64,000 nt of DNA from Mycobacterium interjectum. GTDB lineage: Bacteria; Actinomycetota; Actinomycetes; Mycobacteriales; Mycobacteriaceae. The DNA lies in assembly GCA_002102225.1 (NCBI GenBank), contig LQPB01000053.1, positions 1 to 64,000 of the forward strand, read 5' to 3'. The notes under the pieces are model-generated. The model did not search any database. It worked only from the letters and a program-made list of their open reading frames with translations, and was not told the origin of the DNA. The translations under genes were made by a program, and so were the position numbers. Below are positions 56,887 to 64,000 of the stretch, in pieces. Each line of letters opens with the position of its first letter. The stretch's first letter is position 1.

Positions 56887-57084
56887 ATGATGAAGGCCGA
56901 CGTAGGTGACTGGCTCGTGGTCAAGGGGACGACGACCGAGCTACCGGATCAGCGTGGGGTGATCACCGAGGTGCGCGGCGCCGACGGCGCGCCACCCTAT
57001 GTGGTGCGCTGGCTCGCCAGCGGTCATGTCGCCACGGTGTTTCCGGGATCGGACGCGCTTGTGGTCCCCGCGGCCGCGCCGTGA
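56887..57084 (+). CDS. DUF1918-domain small protein
   Basis: 65 residues forming one small beta-barrel domain of the DUF1918 type: VGDWLVVKGTTTELPDQRGV, PPYVVRWLASGHVATVFPGS, DALVV. Often found as stand-alone proteins in actinobacteria, some stress-induced. ATG 56887 or 56890; GAGGGAGTCG is upstream. Divergent from the four-helix protein with the DosR box between them, so it may be co-induced. Confidence 0.88.
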   Translation: MMKADVGDWLVVKGTTTELPDQRGVITEVRGADGAPPYVVRWLASGHVATVFPGSDALVVPAAAP

Positions 57085-57100
57085 CCTTCGCCCAAGCGGG

Positions 57101-57607
57101 CTATACCGGGACCAGGAATTCGGACGTGTAGTACTCGGCGGGGTTTTGCGAGTTAGGGTTTGCGCGCTCGACAATCACCCAGACACCCGTCGTGCCTTGC
57201 CCAATGCTGTCCTGAACGGTCACCGTAGCGTTGCCGGCCCCGTCGGTATCCATTCCGGTAAAGGCGGTGCCGGGCGCCCCGGGCCCACATGTCGCCGACG
57301 AGGGACGAGGTTCCTCGATGAGGCCGACGTCGTAATGGGTGCCCGGCTCGTTGGGGATGGCCACGTGCACCTGCGCGACGGCCCTCGATCCGGAGATGCT
57401 GATGAGCGCCGAACCGGTTCCCTCGAGCGGCCGCGGAATCCACGCCGCCTCGGCCACCCTGCTGAAATCGCAGCGCCGCTGGTCACTGTCCAGCACGACG
57501 GTGGTGCCTCCCTGTGCGGCGGCGGCGGCGATTTCGAGGGTCGCCGCCGGGGAGATCAGCACGGCGACGGCCGCGGCAGAGGTACCTAAACGTGTCAGCA
57601 TGTGCAT
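57101..57607 (-). CDS. Secreted protein of unknown function
   Basis: 168 residues with a signal peptide (RLGTSAAAVAVLISPAATLE, cleavage near AAAA|Q). The mature part is acidic with two Cys (QRRCDFSR, SATCGPGA) that could form a disulfide, and sequences ALISISGSRAVAQVHVAIPN and VWVIVERANPNSQNPAEYY. It ends FLVPV. ATG 57607 follows AAAAGGTGG. No family recognised. Located 3' of embB, same strand, with a separate AT-rich promoter region between them. Confidence 0.8.
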   Translation of the reverse strand: MHMLTRLGTSAAAVAVLISPAATLEIAAAAAQGGTTVVLDSDQRRCDFSRVAEAAWIPRPLEGTGSALISISGSRAVAQVHVAIPNEPGTHYDVGLIEEPRPSSATCGPGAPGTAFTGMDTDGAGNATVTVQDSIGQGTTGVWVIVERANPNSQNPAEYYTSEFLVPV

Positions 57608-57781
57608 CGGGGCCACCTTTTAACGCGAGTGTTAGTTACCCCACCGGGGAAATAAGTATTGACCCGCGGTTTGAAGAATTAAACATTCGAACACCTAATT
57701 ACCCGACCGTTAATTTCGACGGCTATTCGACGAATGACTAATTAACCGGTGGCGAATTTAAATACAAGTGTTTCGGGTTAG
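57608..57781. other. AT-rich gap between embB and the secreted-protein gene
   Basis: 174 bp with unusually low GC for this window (ATTAAACATTCGAACACC, ACTAATTAACCGGTGGCG). Likely the promoter of the secreted-protein gene. A small CCCC-ACC-GGGG hairpin lies near 57640. No gene. Confidence 0.55.
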
Positions 57782-60700
57782 CTAGGGCTTGATTCGAATC
57801 TCGCCGGGTGACCACAACCCGCTGCGGGTCGCGGTGCCCAGATCGAGCTGCGCGGGTTGGGCATCGGCGATCGTCTCGAACTTGCGCAGCGAGCCCCAGT
57901 CGCGGCCCCAGTCGCGGGACAGGTAGGTGGACATCACGTGGGCGCGCAGCAGCAGGTCGGTGATGCCCAGCAGGCCGCCGTTGACGCCGTCCTCCCAGGT
58001 GTCGGTGTCCTGCTTCTTGGCGTTGTAGTCCGGCGTGATGCGGAACTTCGGGATCTCGGTGACGCCGTCGGCGTGCAGCATCGGCTTCTGGCACGGGAAC
58101 GCCAGCCCGACCGCCCAGTCCAGCAGCACCGGCGCCGACGAGCCGACGTACTCCTGCAGCGAGCGCAGTTCCGGCACCCGTGGCGGGGTCACCGCGATCC
58201 AGTCGTCCGGCGTCAGGGACAGGTCCTCGGCCACCACCCGGACCGCGACGGCGTCCGCGGGCATCTGCGAGCGGGCGTAGCGCAGGTTGCGCCACGCCTT
58301 GGGCTGCTCCCCGTTCAGGTCGTAGGGCACCAACCGGCCGGCGGGCAGCACGTCGCCACCGGGACCCGGCCGGCCGTACTCGAGCACGACGGTCTGTCCG
58401 CTGGTGTGCCCGTGCAGCACGCTGTTGCCGGCGATCGTGCCCGCGGCGGTGACCACCAGCAGGGGATGCCCGGCGTCAGGCTTGGGCAGCTGGTACCAGG
58501 CGGAGGTGAGCCGGCTCTGCTGCTGGGCGCCGGTGGTGAAGCTGCCGGCCAGCGGGACCTGGTCGGGGTTCAGGCCGTAGGGCAGCGGCACCAGGGATCC
58601 GTTGATGCCCGGCGCCTTGAGCTTGGTCGGTGCGCGCCAGTCGTAGGCGTACCAGTCGTAGTCGGTGCCGGGCTGTGGCACCGACGTCTCCTGAACCGCC
58701 TCGGCGACGGTGTGGTCCGGCACGCCGTTGGGGTTGAACCCGACCGGGTTGGCGCCCCCCAACGGGCCCAACGGGCCGTAATCGCCGGGCAGGGGCGCCA
58801 TGAAGCCGGCGTTGCTGTCGGGTTCGACGAGCACGTCGTCGGCCAGCGCGCAGCCCCCGGCGAATTCGCGCAAGTTGGCCCAGCCGTTGGAGTAGGTGGG
58901 GTACTGCCGCACGATTCCCGCGACCATCGACGCGACGAACACCAGCGCCATGAAGCCGGCGGCGATGGGTACCGGCGCGGCGGTGACCGCGCGCGCCAGC
59001 CGTCCCTCGCCGCGGGTTCGCGACGCGAAATGCAACCAGAACGCCCAGACCGCGGCGATCGCGAACAGCGCGAAAAACACCGTGCTGACGCTGATTCCGG
59101 CGAACCGCGGCATGACGTTGTTGAACGGGACGCCGTAACTGGAGACATACCACCAGCCGTTGGTGGTGGCGAAGCACAGCGCCAACACGAACAACACCGC
59201 CGCCGCGAACGCCATCCGGTTGCGCGACCAGCGCAGCACCTCGTGCGACACCAGCACGGTGGTCAGCGCCGCCATCGCCGCGCCCACCGCGGCGAACAGC
59301 CCGAAGTGGTGCACCCACTTGGTGGGGGTGAACATCAGGAAGAACATGGTCCCGAAGATGACGCCCATCAGCCGCCACGCCGGGCCGCGGGCCACGCCGG
59401 GAATTCGCTTGCGCCGCAACATGATGAACACCGCGGTGAACAGGCACAGCGCGGTGATCAGGAAGCCGAAGCGGCGCGACAGCGAACCGTCGACGGTGGG
59501 CAGGATGAGGTAGTAGTAGCGCAGGTTCTCGGTGTACCAGGCCTGGCTGGGTCCGATCGCGGTGCGAATCCTGGTGGCCTCCAACACCGTTGACAGGGTC
59601 TGGTCGGCGAACACCACGGTGAGGATGACGGTCCCGGCGGCCAGCATGGGGGCGACCAGCGGCCAGGTGCCGACCAGGCGATGCCGGCGCACCAGGATCC
59701 GCAGGATCGGGCGGCCACCGGCGACCAGGGCGGCCACCGCGATCAGGCCGGTGGGCTGCACCCCCAATGTGAAGGCCGCGGTGATCACCGCCAGCGCCGC
59801 GGGCGTCAGGCGCGACGCGCACATGGAGCGCTCGATCAGCACGTAGGTGATCAGCGCGCCCGCCGCGATGATCGGCTCGGGACGCAGGCCGTTGTTGAAC
59901 GGCATCCACGCGGTGAGCAGGACCATGCCGGCGGCCCAGTTGGCGGCCGTGCTGCCGGTCACCGCCGGGCCCAGCCGCGGCAACACCTCACGCGACAGCA
60001 GCAGCCAGCAGACCAGCCCGGCGACCAGGTCGGGCAGTCGCATCCACAGGCTGCCGTCGCTGACGTGGGTCATCAGCGCCAGCAGGTTGTAGTACCAGCC
60101 GAACGGGTCCTCGGGGCTGCCGAACCAGCGGAAGTAGTTGGACATGTAGCCGGCGTGGTCGGCGACCCGGGCCATGCCGAGGATGTAGCCGTCGTCGGAG
60201 GAGTTCGCGCCGATCAGATGCCACAGCAAAAAGCCGAATATCACGGTGGCGTCGACGAGGGTGAACTTGCGCCAGCGCGTCGGAATCAACCGGTGCATGC
60301 GGCGGCCGTCCAGCTGGTCGAGGCGCCACAGCGCGACCAGCGCGACGATGGTGGACACGATGGCCAGCACCATCGCGGCCAATTTCAGCGTCGTCGGGGT
60401 CGTGGAGAACCGGGTGTCGATGGTCGCCGAGAGGCGCAGTCCGTCCGGCGCCGGACCGGTCAGGTCGGTGAAGACCCCGACGATCTGCGGGCGCAGGTTG
60501 GGATCGGGGAAACCGCCGCGCTGCGGTTTGCCCGCCGGATCGGTCAATCCGACGAAGGTCGCGAAGGTCCCGGCGCTGGTGGAGGTGATCTCGATGCGTT
60601 GACATTGCGGCGACATCGCCTGGTCCCGGGGGACGCTGGCGATGACGACGTTGCGGTCGGTGACGTCGACGCGCTGGCTGCTGGCGACGACGAACAACGC

Positions 60701-60997
60701 GTTGAGCGCGGCGTCCTTGCCCTTCTTGGGCGCCGTGCTCAACACCACCCCGCCGTCGGGCGGCAGCTGGCGCACCACCGAGCACGGCACCGTCGCCGTC
60801 ACGTCGACGGGCGTCAGCGAAATCAACGGCGCCGTAACGCTGTTCAGCTGCCCGTTCTGTGGCCAGTTCAGCGTCGCGGTGGTCTGCACGACCGGCAGCA
60901 GCGGCGTGGCGACCGACAGGACGAAACCGATCAGCCCGGCGATCGTCGCGACCCAGCGAGTCACCCGCACGTCGCCACGGGTGTCGTTGACGCTCAT
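57782..60997 (-). CDS. embB: Arabinosyltransferase EmbB
   Basis: 1071 residues: an N-terminal periplasmic jelly-roll, about 15 TM helices of the GT-C fold, and C-terminal carbohydrate-binding modules. The GT-C catalytic motif is [19 protein letters not shown]; the Met in YILGM is residue 275 and equals M306 of M. tuberculosis, the main ethambutol-resistance codon, here wild-type. With EmbA it adds alpha-1,3 arabinose branches to arabinogalactan. ATG 60997 overlaps the embA stop (ATGA). A 15-20 residue cytoplasmic segment present in M. tuberculosis after LDQLDGR is missing, which accounts for most of the shorter length (1098). Confidence 0.97.
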   Translation of the reverse strand: MSVNDTRGDVRVTRWVATIAGLIGFVLSVATPLLPVVQTTATLNWPQNGQLNSVTAPLISLTPVDVTATVPCSVVRQLPPDGGVVLSTAPKKGKDAALNALFVVASSQRVDVTDRNVVIASVPRDQAMSPQCQRIEITSTSAGTFATFVGLTDPAGKPQRGGFPDPNLRPQIVGVFTDLTGPAPDGLRLSATIDTRFSTTPTTLKLAAMVLAIVSTIVALVALWRLDQLDGRRMHRLIPTRWRKFTLVDATVIFGFLLWHLIGANSSDDGYILGMARVADHAGYMSNYFRWFGSPEDPFGWYYNLLALMTHVSDGSLWMRLPDLVAGLVCWLLLSREVLPRLGPAVTGSTAANWAAGMVLLTAWMPFNNGLRPEPIIAAGALITYVLIERSMCASRLTPAALAVITAAFTLGVQPTGLIAVAALVAGGRPILRILVRRHRLVGTWPLVAPMLAAGTVILTVVFADQTLSTVLEATRIRTAIGPSQAWYTENLRYYYLILPTVDGSLSRRFGFLITALCLFTAVFIMLRRKRIPGVARGPAWRLMGVIFGTMFFLMFTPTKWVHHFGLFAAVGAAMAALTTVLVSHEVLRWSRNRMAFAAAVLFVLALCFATTNGWWYVSSYGVPFNNVMPRFAGISVSTVFFALFAIAAVWAFWLHFASRTRGEGRLARAVTAAPVPIAAGFMALVFVASMVAGIVRQYPTYSNGWANLREFAGGCALADDVLVEPDSNAGFMAPLPGDYGPLGPLGGANPVGFNPNGVPDHTVAEAVQETSVPQPGTDYDWYAYDWRAPTKLKAPGINGSLVPLPYGLNPDQVPLAGSFTTGAQQQSRLTSAWYQLPKPDAGHPLLVVTAAGTIAGNSVLHGHTSGQTVVLEYGRPGPGGDVLPAGRLVPYDLNGEQPKAWRNLRYARSQMPADAVAVRVVAEDLSLTPDDWIAVTPPRVPELRSLQEYVGSSAPVLLDWAVGLAFPCQKPMLHADGVTEIPKFRITPDYNAKKQDTDTWEDGVNGGLLGITDLLLRAHVMSTYLSRDWGRDWGSLRKFETIADAQPAQLDLGTATRSGLWSPGEIRIKP

Positions 60998-63900
60998 GGC
61001 AGCGCCCTGATCGGTCCCGGCCGGGCCCAGCCGCGCACCGTGGTCACACCCTGCACGACGGTGGCCTCCGGCGCCTGATCCGTCGGCACCAACGGGTAAT
61101 ACTGCTCGACCGATCCCCAGTCCCGATACCAGTCACCGCTCAGGTAGGTCGAGACCGTCGAGGTGCGCAACATCGCCTGGGTGATCAGGAACGGTCCCCC
61201 GGTCTCGCTGGCCTCCCACCCGTTCGACGACGACGCCGTCTGCTTGTGGTCGGGCAGGATGCGGTAATGCGGAAGTTCGGCCACGCCAAGGTGTTCGGAG
61301 AACGGCCGCTGGCACGGGAAGTTCGCGGCGGTCGCGATGTCCATCAGCACCGGGGCCCGCGACCCGATCAGCGCTTGCAAACTCTGTAGCACCGGCACTC
61401 GCGGCGGCGTGAACGCGAACCACTGCTCGGAACTCAGATTCGGGTCATAGGCGACGATGCGAGCCACGTTAGCCTCCGGCGGCGCCCAGGCCAGTGGGAA
61501 GCGCAGGTTGCGCCACGCCGGCTCCGGACCGATGTCGATCGGCTGCACCTCCGCGAGCGGCTGGGTGGTGCCGTCGGGGCGTGCGACCCCCCACTGCAGT
61601 TTCAGCGACTGCCCGTAGGTGAAGGTGCCGTCCTCTTTGTACGACCAGATCGCACCGGCGGCGGAGACCACGACCAGCGGCCGGTCGCCGGTACGAGGCG
61701 GCAGCTGATACCAGGCCGAGGTGGCGGTGGCGGCCAGGGAGTTCTCGCCGTAGCTGCCCATCACTGGCGTGCGCGCGGGGTCGAGGCCGAACGGCAGCGC
61801 CGCGTGCGACCCGTTCACGCCGACGGGGCCCTTGCCGCCCGCGGTGCCCGCGGAGTCGCTCATGGCGGCATTGGGCTTGTTCGGCGACGCGTCGGAATTC
61901 ACCACCCCCGGTTTGGTGACCACCGGGTTCGACCTCAGGTCGTCGCCCACCCCCTCGGGTTTGAAGCCGATGGGATTGATTCCCCCGAGCGCGCCGGCGG
62001 GTCCGAACGCCTGCCCCGGAACCGGTTGCAGCAGACCGGCGTTGGGATCGGGTTCGGCCAGCACGTCGTCGGCCATGGCGCAGCTGGTCGGCGACAGTCC
62101 CGATTCGAGCGCCGCGAGGTTGGCCTTGGCCGTCGTGTACAGCGGATAGCGCACGACGGCGGCCTTGGCCAACGAGCCGACCTCGCCGAGCACCATGATC
62201 GTCGCGACCACCAGCAACGGGGTGGACGCCAGCACGCGGTTACGCCGGTTGTCCTTGACCTCGGTGTGCCCGGCGTAGTCCATCCGGAAGTGCTGCCAGG
62301 CGGCCAGCAGCCCGGTCAGGATCGACAACGTCAGGAACATCGACGTCACCGGATGGCTCGCGATCACGGGCTGGATATCCCACCAGGGGACCCCGTAGTT
62401 GCCGACGTAGAACCAGCCGTTGACCCCGGACGTCGCCCACGCCAGCACGAACAGCAGCGCGGTCACATACAGCGTCAGGTTGCGGCGGCTGTGCAGGCCG
62501 ATCCGGGCGAAGGTGAACGCAGTGACCGCGCCCAGCGCGCCGGCCAGCCCGGCGAACGCGCCGAACTGCACGGCCCACTTGGTCGGGGTGAACGTCAGCA
62601 GCAGCAGGCCGACCGCGGTGGTGCCGATCAACCGCCACGCGGGCCCGCTGGCCAGCCCCGGCACCCCGCCGCGCCGCAGCAGCACCACCAGCATGCCGAA
62701 CAGGCACAGGAACAGCACCAGCACCGCGAACCGCCGGGACATGGATCCGTCCGGGTTCGACTCCACCGTGAGGAAGTAGTAGCGCAGCCAATCCTGGTAC
62801 CACGCGATCGTCGGGCCGACCTTGTACTTGATGCGCGCCGACTCGGCGACGGTGGCCAGCGTTTCGCTGCGGAACACCACCACCGTGATCAGCGACAGAG
62901 CGGCGGCCAGCACCAGCAGCGGGGCGAGCAGCCCGTCGGTGTCCCGGCGCCGCCGGATCACCCGCGCGATGGCCCGCGAGCCCGTCAGCAGCGCGGCGAC
63001 GGCGATCAGTCCCTGGGGCGCCAGCGTGGCCGTCAGCATCGCGACGATGATCGCGACCGCCGCAGGGGCCAGCCGTCCCAGCGCGATGGCGCGTTCCACC
63101 AGCACCCAGGTCGCCATCACGCCCAGCGCGATCAGCGGCTCGGGCCGCAGCCCGTTGTTGAACGGCAGCCACGCGGCCAGGAACACCGCGCCCGCGGTGA
63201 ACACCGCCACCCGGTTGGCCGCCAGGCCGCCCCGCCCCGGTCCCAACCGCCGCAGCACCCAATGGCCGATGATCAGCCAGCAGGCGATTCCGGCGAGCGT
63301 CGCCGGCAGCCGCATCCACACGCCGGCGGTGCTGACCGAGGCGAGCTTGGCCAGCACCGCGAGATACCAGTCGAAGGGCGCGTCGGTCGTCCCGAAGTAG
63401 CGGTAGTAGTTGGCCACGTATCCGGCCTTGGGGGCGACGCGGGCGATGGTCAGGTTGTAGCCGTCGTCGGACGAGGTCGCACCGATGACGTGCCAGAGCA
63501 GCAGCGTTCCGATGACGCCGACGTCGGCGAGCCACGTCGCGGCGCCGACGCGCCGCAGCCGCGTGAGCAGGGAACGCCAGTTGATCCGGAGGGTGCCGCC
63601 GCGGCTGCGCCGATCCAGCACCGCCATCCCGGCGATGGCCACCAGGACCGCCAGGGTGCCCACGGCCATCACCAGCGTCTTCAGCGCGGTGGGCGACGTG
63701 ATGAACCGGGTGTCGACGTCGACGCGGGCCGAAAGTCCCGGCTGCGCGGGCACTTTCAGGTCGGTGAAGATCCCGCCGACCTGGGGCTTCTTCTCCGACG
63801 GCAGGGTTCCCGAGGCGCCGGGCATGCCGACGAAGTCCGCGCCGGCGGCACCGGCGTCGGCCCAGAGGTGCAGGACGCTGCAGGCGCCCGCCGCGACTGC

Positions 63901-64000
63901 CGAGCGCTTGGCCACCGCGGCGACGGTGTCGCGGAACGCGACGACGATCACGTCCTTGTCGGCGCGCACGAACAGGCCGTTCTTGCCGGTGTCCACCCCG
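60994..64000 (-). CDS. embA: Arabinosyltransferase EmbA, N-terminus outside window
   Basis: About 1000 codons are in the window and the frame is open at its end, so about 90 N-terminal residues are missing. Visible: GT-C catalytic loop [21 protein letters not shown] helices between about residues 110 and 630 of the visible part, and the C-terminal carbohydrate-binding region ([39 protein letters not shown]). With EmbB it forms the heterodimer that branches arabinan. The GTG at 63996 is an internal codon, not the start. embC should lie further upstream, outside. Confidence 0.96.
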   Translation of the reverse strand, partial: GVDTGKNGLFVRADKDVIVVAFRDTVAAVAKRSAVAAGACSVLHLWADAGAAGADFVGMPGASGTLPSEKKPQVGGIFTDLKVPAQPGLSARVDVDTRFITSPTALKTLVMAVGTLAVLVAIAGMAVLDRRSRGGTLRINWRSLLTRLRRVGAATWLADVGVIGTLLLWHVIGATSSDDGYNLTIARVAPKAGYVANYYRYFGTTDAPFDWYLAVLAKLASVSTAGVWMRLPATLAGIACWLIIGHWVLRRLGPGRGGLAANRVAVFTAGAVFLAAWLPFNNGLRPEPLIALGVMATWVLVERAIALGRLAPAAVAIIVAMLTATLAPQGLIAVAALLTGSRAIARVIRRRRDTDGLLAPLLVLAAALSLITVVVFRSETLATVAESARIKYKVGPTIAWYQDWLRYYFLTVESNPDGSMSRRFAVLVLFLCLFGMLVVLLRRGGVPGLASGPAWRLIGTTAVGLLLLTFTPTKWAVQFGAFAGLAGALGAVTAFTFARIGLHSRRNLTLYVTALLFVLAWATSGVNGWFYVGNYGVPWWDIQPVIASHPVTSMFLTLSILTGLLAAWQHFRMDYAGHTEVKDNRRNRVLASTPLLVVATIMVLGEVGSLAKAAVVRYPLYTTAKANLAALESGLSPTSCAMADDVLAEPDPNAGLLQPVPGQAFGPAGALGGINPIGFKPEGVGDDLRSNPVVTKPGVVNSDASPNKPNAAMSDSAGTAGGKGPVGVNGSHAALPFGLDPARTPVMGSYGENSLAATATSAWYQLPPRTGDRPLVVVSAAGAIWSYKEDGTFTYGQSLKLQWGVARPDGTTQPLAEVQPIDIGPEPAWRNLRFPLAWAPPEANVARIVAYDPNLSSEQWFAFTPPRVPVLQSLQALIGSRAPVLMDIATAANFPCQRPFSEHLGVAELPHYRILPDHKQTASSSNGWEASETGGPFLITQAMLRTSTVSTYLSGDWYRDWGSVEQYYPLVPTDQAPEATVVQGVTTVRGWARPGPIRALP

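Noticed and set aside
57857..59593. A 578-codon frame antisense to embB
   Set aside because: Gly/Gln/His/Arg-rich shadow of a gene with strong motif support.
63994..63996. GTG near the right edge as embA start
   Set aside because: The protein before it is needed for the EmbA N-terminal domain; the true start lies outside the window.

Overview
This is a chromosomal window from a slow-growing Mycobacterium. GC content and third-position GC are very high. Nearly every gene is recognisable as a counterpart of one M. tuberculosis block, running backwards from the ethR/ethA area (Rv3855/Rv3854c) to embA (Rv3794). Assignments come from recognising the protein sequences; no search was run. A true PE_PGRS gene at the left edge suggests a lineage that keeps PE_PGRS genes. 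The sulfolipid-1 block that lies between Rv3819 and Rv3829c in M. tuberculosis is absent, so this is probably not the M. tuberculosis complex. The species is not identified.

Left part (1-11,000): a truncated PE_PGRS gene; a Y-family polymerase (dinB) whose start codon lies inside a LexA box; a 54-bp tandem repeat; ethR and ethA around a phased operator; then a minus-strand run espR, Rv3850-like, ycnI, copC, hns-like, rraA. Upstream of that lie a UPF0016 manganese exporter behind a yybP-ykoY riboswitch, Rv3847-like, sodA, and a 51-residue membrane protein too short for ordinary gene calling. A cluster of DnaA-box sequences occupies the next intergenic region.

Middle (11,000-33,900): a zinc-ribbon membrane protein, glpQ1, an LCP cell-wall ligase, an IdeR-boxed Rv3839 homologue, pheA, a phosphoglycerate-mutase-family gene, small metal-binding proteins, serS, an AraC/methyltransferase pair, a TetR regulator with two matching operators flanking its gene and a flavin dehydrogenase, a beta-lactamase-fold/Rieske fusion, three tandem PlsC-type acyltransferases with a HAD phosphatase, a PE protein (PE_PGRS62-like), a peptidoglycan amidase, and a repeat-expanded Erp.

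Right part (34,000-64,000): the mycobacterial cell-envelope assembly cluster. glf, glfT2, Rv3807c, ubiA and aftB build and decorate arabinogalactan (galactan polymerisation, decaprenyl-phosphoarabinose supply, terminal arabinose). fbpA, fbpD, Rv3802c, fadD32, pks13 and accD4 make mycolic acids and attach them. On the opposite strand lie fadE35, embB and embA, the last running off the window.

Between fadE35 and embB is the least expected unit: a minus-strand operon of a four-helix membrane protein, a GarA-like FHA protein and a Crp-family regulator, behind a good match to the DosR dormancy box. This is my best candidate for an undescribed regulatory module.
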